Position numbers and translations under genes: made by a program. The notes under the pieces are model-generated. The model saw only the letters and a program-made list of their open reading frames with translations, searched no databases and was not told the DNA's origin. 64,000 nucleotides of DNA from Caenispirillum bisanense (lineage in GTDB: Bacteria > Pseudomonadota > Alphaproteobacteria > Rhodospirillales > Rhodospirillaceae), in NCBI RefSeq assembly GCF_900230255.1, contig NZ_OCNJ01000004.1:1-64000 (forward strand), in the 5' to 3' direction. Shown in pieces: positions 39,656 to 50,018 of the stretch. Position 1 is the first letter of the stretch. The number at the start of each line of letters is the position of its first letter.

Positions 39656-41479
39656 TCACGCCTGCAGGGCGCGCATGTTCTTTTCCACCAGCTTGAGGCC
39701 CGAATAGATCTTGGCGATGTGGCCGCCGATGGTCTTGGCGGCCGCGATCACCGGCTTCAGGTCGTCGACGGCCTTGGTGATGCGGCCCCAGGCGGCGTCC
39801 ACTTTGGTCAGCTGCACGTCCTTGCCGGCGTTGGCCTCGCGGATCAGCTTCTCCAGCTCGGCGTGGAACTCCATCTTGCGTTCCAGGCGCTCCAGCACCG
39901 CCTTCTGGATGGCGGCCAGCTTGCCGCGTTCGTCGTCGATCTTGTCGACCAGCCCCTGGATCTGCGCCAGTTCCTTGCGGGTCGCCTTGGCCAGCGCCTC
40001 GGCCTTGGGGTCCTTGGTGCTGCTCTTGGCGAGCTTGGCGGCGGCCTCGCCCAGCTTCTTCTCCGCCTCCGCCTTGCCCTTGGCGAGGTCGGCGATCTTC
40101 ACTTCGAGGTCGGAGATGTTCTCGACCATGCGCTGGCAGTGCATCCAGTGCTCCACCTTGGCCTTCTCGCAGGTCTTGGCGTAGCCCTTCACCAGGTTCT
40201 GGGCGTCGCTCGCGAGCTTGGACAGGCCGCCCTTCTGCTGCGCCTTGGCCTTCTTGTCGAGGTAGGTGCGCAGGTCGCTGTAGGTCGACAGCAGCTTCTT
40301 TTCGGCCATGTTCTCGTTGCGCTGGGCCTTCTGGTAGACGTTCACCCAGGCGCCGACGGCCCCCGCCGCCGTGCCGAGGATGCCGACGGCGCTGACGCAG
40401 ATGGAGGCGATGACCAGCGGCGACAGGCCGCCGAAGGTGGCGACGGCGCCGGTCACCGAAGCGGCGATGCCGACGCCGCTGGCGGCGATGGCGGCGAGCG
40501 CCACGGCGGTCGCGATGATCGCACCGCCCACCGCCTTGGCGACGGCCAGCTTCTTGCGGGTCTTCAGCTTCTTGCCGAGCAGCTTGTCGGCCAGGAAGGC
40601 CTTCTCCAGGTCGGCCGGCACGCCCTGTTCGAAGGTCAGCACCGCCTGCTTCACCATGACGTTGGCGGCGACCACCATGTCGGCGATCTCGCGCTTGTCG
40701 GTGATCTCGCCCTTGTCGATCTTCTTCGCCAGGGTCTTGTCGAAGTGGACGATGCCCTCATTGATCGCGGCCACCAGCTCCGCCACGCGCTGCTTGGTGC
40801 GGATCTTCATGACCTCCAGCGCGCCGCGGTGGCGCGGGTCCTTGTCGGACAGGAAGGCGACGCGCACCTCCACGCTCATGGGGTCGCATTCCAGGTACTT
40901 GGTCTGCTTGAACTTCAGCGTCTCGGCGAAGATCACCGACTGGTTGCCGGGCACCAGCCCGACGGCCGAGGGATCGGCCGAGTCGAAGGCCGCGCCGCTG
41001 CCGGTATGGATCTCCAGCGCCTCCTGGTCGTCGAGGATGCGCTTCAAGTCCTTGCGGGCCAGCAGGATGCGGGACTCGATGGTGGCCGCCATGGTCGCCG
41101 CCGCCGTGCCGATGCCGTCCAGCGCCTTGCTGGTGTCGGCGAGCACCGGGCTGTGGCGGACGATCTGGCTGCCGATACGGTCGCGCTGCTGGCCGGCCAA
41201 CGTCTCCAGGCGCTGCAGGTCCTTCACCAGGGCGGCGGTCTGCTTGGCGATGGGGCCGCCGTTGAGGCTGTCGAGCGTGCCGCGCACCCAGCCCGAGCCC
41301 CGCTTGGGGGCGAGCCGCTGGGCGGTATCGGGGTCGAAGTCGCTCCACGCCACGGCCTTCATGCCCTTGGCCAGCGCCTCCAGCGCCGCCCGCACGCCGC
41401 CGTCGCCGTTGAACACGAAATCACAGACGCGCGCACCCGGATTCCAGGTGACCGCCGTCAGCTCGCTCGGCAGCTGCAT
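39656..41479 (-). CDS. 607-aa coiled-coil protein with central hydrophobic hairpin, unknown
   Basis: No family recognised. Residues about 75-310 are helical and Lys/Glu-rich; 313-382 is a long Ala/Gly/Val-rich hydrophobic stretch (GGAIIATAVALAAIAASGV, SVTGAVATFGG, LVIASICVSAVGILGTAAGA) that could form a helical hairpin; 383-607 is a strong coiled coil (AEAEKKLGEAAAKLAKSS, KVEHWMHCQRMVENISD). The codon use is less extreme and Lys content is higher than in neighbours. The layout resembles alpha-helical pore-forming proteins (ClyA, XaxA/YaxA, HBL types) or a membrane-remodelling protein, but this is inference. No signal peptide. Start: ATG at 41479 with GAGGGG; the frame extends to 41569. Confidence 0.7.
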   Translation of the reverse strand: MQLPSELTAVTWNPGARVCDFVFNGDGGVRAALEALAKGMKAVAWSDFDPDTAQRLAPKRGSGWVRGTLDSLNGGPIAKQTAALVKDLQRLETLAGQQRDRIGSQIVRHSPVLADTSKALDGIGTAAATMAATIESRILLARKDLKRILDDQEALEIHTGSGAAFDSADPSAVGLVPGNQSVIFAETLKFKQTKYLECDPMSVEVRVAFLSDKDPRHRGALEVMKIRTKQRVAELVAAINEGIVHFDKTLAKKIDKGEITDKREIADMVVAANVMVKQAVLTFEQGVPADLEKAFLADKLLGKKLKTRKKLAVAKAVGGAIIATAVALAAIAASGVGIAASVTGAVATFGGLSPLVIASICVSAVGILGTAAGAVGAWVNVYQKAQRNENMAEKKLLSTYSDLRTYLDKKAKAQQKGGLSKLASDAQNLVKGYAKTCEKAKVEHWMHCQRMVENISDLEVKIADLAKGKAEAEKKLGEAAAKLAKSSTKDPKAEALAKATRKELAQIQGLVDKIDDERGKLAAIQKAVLERLERKMEFHAELEKLIREANAGKDVQLTKVDAAWGRITKAVDDLKPVIAAAKTIGGHIAKIYSGLKLVEKNMRALQA

Positions 41480-41640
41480 CCCCTCGTTCCCCCAGTGTGC
41501 GGCCGCCGGGGTCCTGCCCGGCCGGCCGCGGTCTTTCCCCATGACGGGCCGGCGGCCCCCGCCGCACAAGCCCGTCGAACAAACTGGAGCGGGTTCCTCG
41601 GTCTCTTGTCAAGGGGATGGGGATGGGGATGCGGTGCCGG

Positions 41641-42225
41641 TCAGGGGGCGACCGGCGCCACCAGCGCGGCGATCTGCAGCATGCGCGCCAGCGGGATGCT
41701 GAAGGCGATGCTGGAGAAGGCGAGCGCGTCCTCGCCTTCCACCGTCGTCGGCGGATGCCAGGCCGGCGCCAGCGGCGCGGCCTCGGCGAGGTCCGGCGCG
41801 TCCATGACGGCCACGGCCCCGCCGGTGCCCCAGCTCGCGCGCACGTCCCATGCGCGGCGCGGCCGGGTCCAGCGGCGGGCGAGGCGGCCGCCGGTTTCGA
41901 TGACGCAGACTTCCTCCAGCGTCGGGCAGGCGACCACCGAGGACAGCGACAGCCACTCGTTGTCGGGGCAGCGCGCCTCCACCACGCCGACGGCGAGCAC
42001 GGGGACGGCGCGGCGCAGGCCGTCGGCCACCGTCACCACGTCGATGGCGCCGGACCGGCCGCCGGGCGCTGGCAGCGGCGGCGCGATGCGGTCGACGGCC
42101 ACCCGCCAGCGGCCGGCATGATCGTCGGCGTGCTTTTCCAGCAGCGCCCGCATGATCTCGCGCACCGCCGCCGGGCCGGGACGGGCCGCCGCAGCGGGAA
42201 AGAAGGGATCGAGGGATGCGGTCAT
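41641..42225 (-). CDS. Uncharacterised 194-aa protein (possible Uma2-like fold)
   Basis: Not firmly recognised. LAVGVVEARCPDNEW followed by LSLSSVVACPTLEEVCVIETGGRLARRWTRP (in two parts LSSVVACPTLEEVCVIE and GGRLARRW) recalls the central strands of Uma2/PD-(D/E)XK-like proteins, where a Glu/Asp pair and an EYxLVD-type strand recur; the catalytic residues are not clear. No membrane helix or signal peptide. It begins 14 bp after a 60-codon ORF and lies downstream of a chemoreceptor gene on the same strand, 160 bp from the start of the coiled-coil gene, so all four may be co-transcribed. Confidence 0.55.
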   Translation of the reverse strand: MTASLDPFFPAAAARPGPAAVREIMRALLEKHADDHAGRWRVAVDRIAPPLPAPGGRSGAIDVVTVADGLRRAVPVLAVGVVEARCPDNEWLSLSSVVACPTLEEVCVIETGGRLARRWTRPRRAWDVRASWGTGGAVAVMDAPDLAEAAPLAPAWHPPTTVEGEDALAFSSIAFSIPLARMLQIAALVAPVAP

Positions 42226-42238
42226 GTCCAGGTCTCCT

Positions 42239-42421
42239 TCAGGACCAAGGGGTCTCGGTGCCCCGCACGCGGATCAGCATCTGGCGGGCGCAATCGAGGC
42301 AGCGGCGGGCATAGTCCACCACCTCGCTGGCATAGGCGTCGGGATCGTCGAGAACCCGTTCGGCGCAGGCTTCCAGGTCGTGGCACAGGGTCTCGTCTTC
42401 CGTGTCGGGATCGCCGGTCAC
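42239..42421 (-). CDS. Small Cys-containing protein (60 aa)
   Basis: A GTG-started ORF with GGAGG 8 bp upstream, between the chemoreceptor and the 194-aa gene. The product is acidic at the N-terminus (TGDPDTEDETLCHDLEACAE) with Cys at 13, 19, 41 and 44, and DYARRCLDCARQMLIRV near the end; four Cys in two pairs could bind a metal. Spacing (65 bp after the chemoreceptor stop, 13 bp before the next start) fits an operon. No family known to me. Confidence 0.55.
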   Translation of the reverse strand: MTGDPDTEDETLCHDLEACAERVLDDPDAYASEVVDYARRCLDCARQMLIRVRGTETPWS

Positions 42422-42486
42422 GGTGGGCCTCCGCATTGGCCGGCCGGGCGGAGGGGAGGCCCGGCCGGGCGTTGGACGGGGAAGGA

Positions 42487-44172
42487 TCAGGCGGCGCGGA
42501 TCTGGTCGAGCATCGCCTTGATCTCGGCGGTGAGGCGGTCGGCACGGGCGGCGACGCCGTGGGCCGCGTCCTCGACGCTGGCCGCCGCCTGGTCCGTCTC
42601 GTCGGCGGCCTGTGAAACGCCGCCGATGTTGCGCGACACCTCGGTGGTGCCGGCCGAGGCCTGGGCCACGTTGCGCGCGATTTCCCGCGTCGCCGCGTTC
42701 TGCTGCTCGATGGCGGCGGCGATGGCCTCCGTCACCGCGGCAAGGCCGCTGACGCGGGTGGCGATGTGCTGGATGGCGGCGACGGTCGCCTTGGTCTCGT
42801 CCTGCACCGCCGCGATCTGCTCGGCGATCTCGCCGGTGGCGCGCGAGGTCTGGGTGGCGAGCGCCTTCACTTCGCTGGCGACGACGGCGAAGCCCTTGCC
42901 CGCCTCGCCAGCCCGCGCCGCCTCGATGGTGGCGTTGAGCGCGAGCAGGTTGGTCTGGCTGGCGATGTCGTCGATCAGGCTGACCACTTCGGAAATGCGC
43001 CCGGCGGCGTCGGACAGCTTGGCGACCATGCGGTCGCCGTCCTGGGCGTCGCGGGTGACCTCGCCGACGACGCCGCTGACGTCGGTAACCTGGCGCTGGA
43101 TCTCGGCGATGGCGGCCGACAGTTCCTCGGTGGCGGCGGCGACGGTCTGGACGCTGGCCGAGGATTCCTCGGCACCGCTGGCGACGGCGCTCGACTGGTG
43201 AGCCACCTGGTCGGCGGCCTCGCGCATGGATTCCGCGGTGCTTTCCATGGCGTGGGCGGTTTCCGAAACCTCCATCAGAATCTGCCCGACCTGGCCTTCG
43301 AACTGGTCGGCCATCTGCAGCATCATGCGGCGGCGTTCGGCCCGGGCGTTCTCTTCCGCCTCGCGCTGCTGCTGTTCCAGGCGGGCGCGCTCCAGGGCGT
43401 TCTCGCGGAACACCTGCAGGGCGTGGATCAACTGGCCGACCTCGTCCTTGCGATCCTCGGCCTGCACCGTCACGTCGGTGTCGCCGTGGGCGAGGCGCTG
43501 CAGGGCCGCCGTGGTGGCGCCGAGCGGGCGGGTGATGCTGCGCACGACGAAGAACACGATGGCGCCGAGGACGGCGATGAACACGACGGCGGTGCCGCCG
43601 AAGGTGCCGACGTTGCGCCAGAAGGCGGCTTCCAGGTCGTCGACGTAGAGGCCGGTGCCGATCATCCAGCCCCAGGGCTCGAAGGCGACGGCGTAGGACA
43701 CCTTGTCCACCGGCTTTTCGCTGCCGGGCTTGGGCCACATGTAGGGCACGAGGCCGCCGCCCTGCGCCGCCGCGGTCAACAGGTCGCGCAGCATGGGCTT
43801 GCCGGTCGGGTCGCGCATGTCGATGAGGTTCTGGCCTTCCATCTCGGGCTTCGGGCCCATGACCAGGCTGGTCCCCTTCTGGTCGTAGACGAAGACGTAT
43901 TCGGTGCCGTCGAAGCGGGCGGCGCGCAGGGCCGCCTTGGCCTGCTCCTGAGCTTCCGCCTCGGAGATTTCGCCCTTGGCGGCGAGGGTGTGAAAGCCGG
44001 TGACGATGGTCTTGGCGACGTCGGTTATACTGATGAGCCGCGCGTGACGTTCGGTGGTCATGACCGCCCGCGTCTGAAGAATCGCCACCCCCATTCCGAT
44101 GACGAGAGCAAGGAAAAGGACGAAAATCGGCCCCCAAATCTTGGCGGCGACAGGAGCATCTTTCAGTCTCAT
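42487..44172 (-). CDS. Methyl-accepting chemotaxis protein with single Cache sensor
   Basis: 561 aa. Membrane helix 1 (about 12-34), a periplasmic sCache_2 domain (about 40-185, with [20 protein letters not shown] and [16 protein letters not shown]), membrane helix 2 (about 192-215), HAMP (about 215-268) and the signalling hairpin with [18 protein letters not shown] and [15 protein letters not shown] at the tip. sCache_2 domains typically bind small carboxylates. No CheR-tethering pentapeptide at the end. The start [13 protein letters not shown] at 44172 suits the first membrane helix. Two small genes follow on the same strand. Confidence 0.93.
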   Translation of the reverse strand: MRLKDAPVAAKIWGPIFVLFLALVIGMGVAILQTRAVMTTERHARLISITDVAKTIVTGFHTLAAKGEISEAEAQEQAKAALRAARFDGTEYVFVYDQKGTSLVMGPKPEMEGQNLIDMRDPTGKPMLRDLLTAAAQGGGLVPYMWPKPGSEKPVDKVSYAVAFEPWGWMIGTGLYVDDLEAAFWRNVGTFGGTAVVFIAVLGAIVFFVVRSITRPLGATTAALQRLAHGDTDVTVQAEDRKDEVGQLIHALQVFRENALERARLEQQQREAEENARAERRRMMLQMADQFEGQVGQILMEVSETAHAMESTAESMREAADQVAHQSSAVASGAEESSASVQTVAAATEELSAAIAEIQRQVTDVSGVVGEVTRDAQDGDRMVAKLSDAAGRISEVVSLIDDIASQTNLLALNATIEAARAGEAGKGFAVVASEVKALATQTSRATGEIAEQIAAVQDETKATVAAIQHIATRVSGLAAVTEAIAAAIEQQNAATREIARNVAQASAGTTEVSRNIGGVSQAADETDQAAASVEDAAHGVAARADRLTAEIKAMLDQIRAA

Positions 44173-44756
44173 GGCAGTACTCCTCTGTTCACCGTCCACC
44201 GGATGATCCAGTGAATCGGTGTCGACGACTGCTGTGCTGTTTGATGTCGCTGCTCCCCTTGGTGATTTTTTGGCGACCCGTCGAGCGTAGTACCCACATA
44301 CGACGTAGGGCAACTACTCGAACGCCATAAGCAATTCCGCTTGCGACGCACAATGGCCGAAGCCGGAACCATCGGGTGGTCGCGGATAGTATCCATGAGG
44401 AGAATAGGGTAGTCGGAAACACACCGCGCCGGATGTCGCATCCGCAGCCCGGGCGTTCGCGCATATTTCCGTGCGCTGATGTAGGATACAACCGGGGCAG
44501 GATACTGCCCTGCGGGTCAGGCTCCTGACGAGGCCGTGCCCTCTATGACCCTACGTTCGGCGGCCGCGCGAAAAATGTGATGTCGACCGTCGGGCGACGA
44601 CAACGGCGGCTGATGATGCACCGCAGCACAACCTGTGCGCGGAAAACTCTCCAGCGACTCGACCACAATGCGGTATGGCGATGATGCGCCCGCAAACGCT
44701 GACGGCGGCGGTAAGACCGCCGCCGCCGTCGTCCGCCCTCGGCTACGCACTGCCGC
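44173..44756. other. Intergenic region, no gene seen
   Basis: About 580 bases, less GC-rich than the surroundings. No convincing ORF on either strand. A small hairpin GGGCAG-GATA-CTGCCC lies at 44495-44510. It probably contains the promoter of the chemoreceptor operon, which reads away to the left, and the terminator region of the DUF4170/aceA transcript, but no clear boxes are visible. Confidence 0.4.
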
Positions 44757-44981
44757 TCAGCGCGCCGGCAGGCCCGCCTGCGCCGCCACGCCCTCGGCGG
44801 CGATGGAGAAGCGCAGGCAGGCGTCGCCGCGGTTCTCCTCGGCCCGGTTGCGCCAGTCGCGCAGGGCGTCGTCGTACTCGGTGAAGGGACCGGCGATGGT
44901 CTGCGTGCCGGCCTTGATGCGGGTGAAGGCGGTGTCGGTGTACTCGCCGCCGATGACCCAGAAGCGCGTCGACTGTCCCAT
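44757..44981 (-). CDS. DUF4170-family small protein
   Basis: 74 aa. STRFWVIGGEYTDTAFTRI and AGPFTEYDDALRDWRNRAEE are typical of the short DUF4170 proteins of alphaproteobacteria; no function is known. It follows aceA by 50 bp on the same strand and is preceded by GGAGAG, so it is likely the second gene of the aceA transcript. It has one Cys and no membrane helix. Confidence 0.85.
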   Translation of the reverse strand: MGQSTRFWVIGGEYTDTAFTRIKAGTQTIAGPFTEYDDALRDWRNRAEENRGDACLRFSIAAEGVAAQAGLPAR

Positions 44982-45031
44982 GGTGCTCTCCTTCCTCGTC
45001 GCGTGATGACGGTCCGAACTCGGATCCGAAC

Positions 45032-46327
<1,296 letters not shown>

Positions 46328-46353
46328 GCGGTTCCTCCTCGGTGTGCTTTGTG

Positions 46354-46474
46354 CGTTTGCGAGATAAGTCACGATTTTGACTTGATCGCGCGGCACCGCA
46401 ACACGACTTGGAAAGTAAAAGGGTTGGCTTGTGAAGCATTTACAGCCGGACATGGTGAACGTGTAAAGCAAACG
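46354..46474. promoter_or_regulatory. Paired TTTGC boxes between aceA and scfR
   Basis: CGTTTGC at 46354-46360 and its inverse GCAAACG at 46468-46474, each about 27-40 bp upstream of one of the two divergent start codons. RamB-type regulators bind TTTGC-containing sites, so these are candidate ScfR operators, one per promoter. The region between is AT-richer, as for two divergent promoters. Confidence 0.45.
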
Positions 46475-46513
46475 ACTCCGCCGCACTGCGGCACGAACCG
46501 GGGGAACGGGGGA

Positions 46514-47969
46514 ATGACCACCATCACGGGGCTCGACCGCAAGGCCATGCTGGGCGCGCGGGTGCGCCGCCTGCGCCAAGACCACGGCCTGACGCAGGCG
46601 CAGATGGCCGAGCGCATGGGCATTTCGCCCAGCTACCTGAACCTCATCGAGCACAACCAGCGCCCGGTCACCGTGCCGGTGCTGCTGCGCCTCGCCCAGA
46701 CCTTCGACGTCGACCTGCAGACCTTCGCCGGCGGCGACGACGCCCGCCTGGCCGACGCGCTGACGGAGGTCTTCGCCGACCACCTGTTCGACGACAGCCC
46801 GGTGCGGCGCCGCGACATCCACGACCTCGCCGGCCAGTCGCCCGACCTCGCCCAGGCGGTGCTGACGCTCTACGGCGCCTGGCGGCGGGCGGCGGAGGAC
46901 CTGGCGACGCTGGCCGGGCGCATGGCGGAGGGCGACGGCGCCACGCCTACGGCCCAACCGCTGGAGACGGTGCGCGAGTTCTTCGCCGCCGCCGGCAACC
47001 ACTTCCCCGAGCTGGAGACCGCCGCCGAGGCCCTGTGGGAGGACGCCGGCCTGCGCCGCGGCGACCTGTGGAAGGGCCTCTGCCTGCACCTGGAGGCCGC
47101 CCACGGCATCCGCGTGCGGGTGCTGCCGGCGGAGGCCATGGGCGCCGCCATCCGCCGCTACGACCACCACGGCCGCCAGTTGCTGCTGTCGGAGCTGCTG
47201 CCGGCGCCGAAGCGCGCCTTCCAGGCGGCCTGCCACATCGCCTACCTGCAGCACGGCGCGTTGCTCGACCGCCTGCTCGACGCCGCCGGGCCGACCCATC
47301 CCGAGGCGCGGTGGGCGGCGCGGCTCGGCCTCGCCAACTACTTCGCCGGCGCCGTGCTCATGCCCTACGAGCCGGTCCTGGCCGCCGCCCGCCGCCCGCC
47401 GCCTGCGCTACGACATCGAGCTGCTGGAGCACCGCTTCGAGGTCAGTTTCGAGCAGGTCTGCCACCGCCTCACCACCCTGCAGCGCCCGGGCGCCAAGGG
47501 GGTGCCGTTCTTCCTCATCCGCGTCGACAAGGCCGGCAACGTATCCAAGCGCTTCGCCGCCACCGCCTTCCCCTTCGCCCGCTACGGCGGCGCCTGCCCG
47601 CGCTACATCGTCTACGACGCCTTCCGGGTGCCCGGCGTCATCAAGACCCAGGTGAGCGAGATGCCCGACGGCGGCCGGTTCTTCTCTGTCGCCCGCACGG
47701 TGCACCAGACGGCCGGCGGCTTCCACGCCGCCCGCCAGCAGTTCGGCGTGGCGCTCGGCTGCGCCCTGGAGCACGCCCGCGAACTGGTCTACGCCGACGG
47801 CCTCGACCTCGGCCCCGGCGCCGTGCCCATGCCCATCGGCGTCACCTGCCGGCTGTGCGAGCGCGCCGACTGCGCCCAGCGCGCCCACCCGAGCCTGCAC
47901 CACCGCCTGCGCCTGGACGATAGCGAGCGCGGCTTCAGCCCCTTCTCCTTCGCCGCCCGCGACGGGTAG
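46514..47969 (+). pseudogene. scfR: ScfR/RamB-type XRE-IrrE regulator, frameshifted
   Basis: An XRE domain ([34 protein letters not shown]) begins at 46514, followed by an IrrE-like/DUF2083 region ([20 protein letters not shown]). The reading frame changes at about 47383-47403, where a 7-bp unit CGCCGCC is present three times; with two copies the sequence would read ...[20 protein letters not shown] and run on to the C-terminal CRLCERADCAQRAHPSLH. The second part in the other frame begins near 47404 and ends at 47969. Without the extra unit the product would be about 482 aa, normal for short-chain fatty acyl-CoA regulators. As written, the protein would end after a missense tail. Sequencing error cannot be excluded. 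Confidence 0.85.
47383..47403 (+). repeat. Three tandem copies of the heptamer CGCCGCC
   Basis: Copies at 47383-47389, 47390-47396 and 47397-47403 inside the ScfR-type gene. Because 7 is not a multiple of 3, gain or loss of one copy switches the reading frame. This is the site of the frameshift described for the gene. Confidence 0.9.
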
Positions 47970-48014
47970 CATGGGCGGAGTATCCGACCGTCCCGCTCAG
48001 GAGTCCGCCGCACC

Positions 48015-48968
48015 ATGCGCATCGCCATCCTCGACGACTACCAGGACTCCGCCCGCCGCTTCGCCGACTGGTCGCGCCTGCCGGCCGAGTGCCGCGTCAC
48101 CGTCTTCCGCGACACCCTGACCGACCCGGCGGCGCTGGCCGAGCGGCTGGCGCCCTTCGAGGTGATCTGCGCCATGCGCGAGCGCACGCCCCTGACGGCG
48201 GAGCTGTTCGCGGCCCTGCCGGCCTTGCGCCTCGTCGTCACCACGGGCAAGCGCAACGACGCCATCGACGTCGCCGCCGCCGCGGCGCGCGGGGTGACGG
48301 TCTGCGGCACCAACTCGCCGGGGCATGCGACGGCGGAGCTGACGCTGGCGCTCATCCTCGCCCAGGCGCGCCGCCTGCTGCCGGAGAACCGCTCGGTGCG
48401 CGCCGGCGGCTGGCAGGTGGGCATCGGCCGCGACCTGCGCGGCGCCACCCTCGGCATCATCGGCCTCGGCCGGCTCGGCGCCCAGGTGGCGGCCTACGCC
48501 AAGCCCTTCGGCATGAAGATCGTCGCCTGGAGCGAGAACCTCACCGACGCCCGCTGCGCCGAGGTGGGCGACGTGACGCGGGTGTCGAAGGAGGAGCTTC
48601 TGGCGACCGCCGACTTCGTCACCATCCACCAGCGCCTGTCTTCGCGCACCCGCGGCCTGATCGGCGCCGCCGAGCTGGCGCTGATGAAGCCCGACGCCTA
48701 CCTGGTCAATACCGCGCGCGGCCCCATCGTCGACTGGCGCGCCCTGCTCGACGCCCTGGCGGCGGGCCGCCCGGCGGGGGCGGCGCTCGACGTCTACGAC
48801 ACCGAGCCGCTGCCGGCCGACCACCCCCTGCGCGCCGAGGGCCGCCTGCTGCTGACGCCGCACATCGGCTACGTGACGCAGGAAACCTACCGCGTGTTCT
48901 ACGGCGAGACGGTGGACGCCATCCTCGCCTGGCTGCGGGGCGAGCCCATCACCGTCATCCCGGCGTAA
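48015..48968 (+). CDS. D-2-hydroxyacid dehydrogenase (phosphoglycerate dehydrogenase-like)
   Basis: 317 aa. Rossmann motif LGIIGLGRLGAQVAAYAKPFG (about residues 145-165), catalytic Arg in VNTARGPIVDW, Glu in LDVYDTEPLPADHPL and His in LLTPHIGYVTQETY. The N-terminal domain (MRIAILDDYQDSARRFADW) and CAMRERTPLT mark the subgroup annotated as D-2-hydroxyacid dehydrogenases of unknown substrate, distinct from SerA because no regulatory ACT domain is present. It stands alone between the ScfR gene and a convergent molybdenum-carrier-like gene. Confidence 0.88.
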   Translation: MRIAILDDYQDSARRFADWSRLPAECRVTVFRDTLTDPAALAERLAPFEVICAMRERTPLTAELFAALPALRLVVTTGKRNDAIDVAAAAARGVTVCGTNSPGHATAELTLALILAQARRLLPENRSVRAGGWQVGIGRDLRGATLGIIGLGRLGAQVAAYAKPFGMKIVAWSENLTDARCAEVGDVTRVSKEELLATADFVTIHQRLSSRTRGLIGAAELALMKPDAYLVNTARGPIVDWRALLDALAAGRPAGAALDVYDTEPLPADHPLRAEGRLLLTPHIGYVTQETYRVFYGETVDAILAWLRGEPITVIPA

Positions 48969-48970
48969 GG

Positions 48971-49444
48971 TCATCCGAGGGCACGGACGAGAAACGCGAG
49001 CACCCGGGCCTGGAGCCCCGGCGCCTCGCTTTCCCGTGGTCCGGCGATGTTGAGTGTCGGAGGCTCGGGCTGCAGCCGCACCCAGTCACGGAAATCGGTG
49101 ACGGCGGCAGGATCGCTCACATCGAACACCCGGACCGGCTTGCCTGCCCGCCGGGCGGCTTCCTCGGTCAGGGTCGTTCCGGGCGATGCCGCGAACCCGC
49201 GCGACGGCACCAGGATGGCGGTGATGTCGCTGTCGCGGGCGTTCCATTCCGTCCGCTGCGCCGGGTCCGCCGACGGTGTCGCGATCAGCGCGGGATAGTC
49301 GGCGAGCAGGCCGGGAAAGGCCGGGCGATCCTCGGCCCAGCCGTCCCGCGGGCACCACCCGCCATAGGGAATGCCGGCCAGGATCGCATAGTCGAGCGCC
49401 GCCCGGTCGGCGCCGGTCTGTCCACCGCACACGATACGCGCCAC
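48971..49444 (-). CDS. Putative molybdenum carrier / SLOG-fold protein
   Basis: 157 aa. RIVCGGQTGADRAALDYAI and PYGGWCPRDGWAEDRPAFP are the signature of the family annotated as putative molybdenum carrier (PF12694), a Rossmann-like SLOG fold related to cytokinin-activating LOG enzymes and the YpsA group, which may bind nucleotides. Whether it binds molybdenum cofactor or a nucleotide ligand is not settled. GTG start at 49444. It ends 3 bp from the end of the convergent dehydrogenase gene. Confidence 0.88.
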   Translation of the reverse strand: MARIVCGGQTGADRAALDYAILAGIPYGGWCPRDGWAEDRPAFPGLLADYPALIATPSADPAQRTEWNARDSDITAILVPSRGFAASPGTTLTEEAARRAGKPVRVFDVSDPAAVTDFRDWVRLQPEPPTLNIAGPRESEAPGLQARVLAFLVRALG

Positions 49445-49498
49445 GGCCGGCCAGACGCCCGCCCTCGCCCCGGCACCGCGGTGATGCAGGCGGGCGGC

Positions 49499-49978
49499 CT
49501 AATAGAGGCGGCCGAAATGCACGAAGAAGGCGCGGCCCGTCTTACTTGGCGTCTGGCGCGCATCGAGGAATCCCTCCAGCGCCTCGTACTGATCGCAGAC
49601 GCTCTCACCCCACGACGAGCGCAGCAACAGCTCCGCCTGCGCCGGCGCAATCACCTTCGTCTCCATGAGGAACCCGGCCTGGTCGTAGCTGGCGCAGACA
49701 CGGCTGGCGTGGAGCTTGTCGTCGTCGGTCCAGGCGGCATAGGGGATGGTAGACAGGCGGCAACGCACTGCCTCCCGCGCCGCGCTGAGTTCGTCGCGCG
49801 CCAGATAGCCGTGCAGATACAGAAGCGCCTGCCGGCGCTGGTCGCGCAGAGTGTTGACGAGCCCGATCAGCACCCCCGCCGTGGCAAGGAGCGTAAGAGC
49901 GGTGGCGAAATCGGCGACGGTGCTCCAGGTCACGGCGGCCTCCGGTTGCGCCGGGACGCCCGGCGGGAGCTTCATCAT
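49499..49978 (-). CDS. Membrane-anchored protein, DUF4760-like
   Basis: 159 aa. One membrane helix near the N-terminus (about 18-42, TWSTVADFATALTLLATAG and VLIGLVNTL) is followed by a cytosolic helical domain (QRRQALLYLHGYLARDELS, then DDKLHASRVCASYDQAGFLM and SWGESVCDQYEALEGFLD). This layout resembles DUF4760 proteins of unknown function. The start is uncertain between 49978 and 49975 (two adjacent ATGs). It is monocistronic-looking. Confidence 0.6.
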   Translation of the reverse strand: MMKLPPGVPAQPEAAVTWSTVADFATALTLLATAGVLIGLVNTLRDQRRQALLYLHGYLARDELSAAREAVRCRLSTIPYAAWTDDDKLHASRVCASYDQAGFLMETKVIAPAQAELLLRSSWGESVCDQYEALEGFLDARQTPSKTGRAFFVHFGRLY

Positions 49979-50018
49979 GCCCGAGTCGCGCCGCGTCGGG
50001 GAGCGCCGCGCCGCCGCC

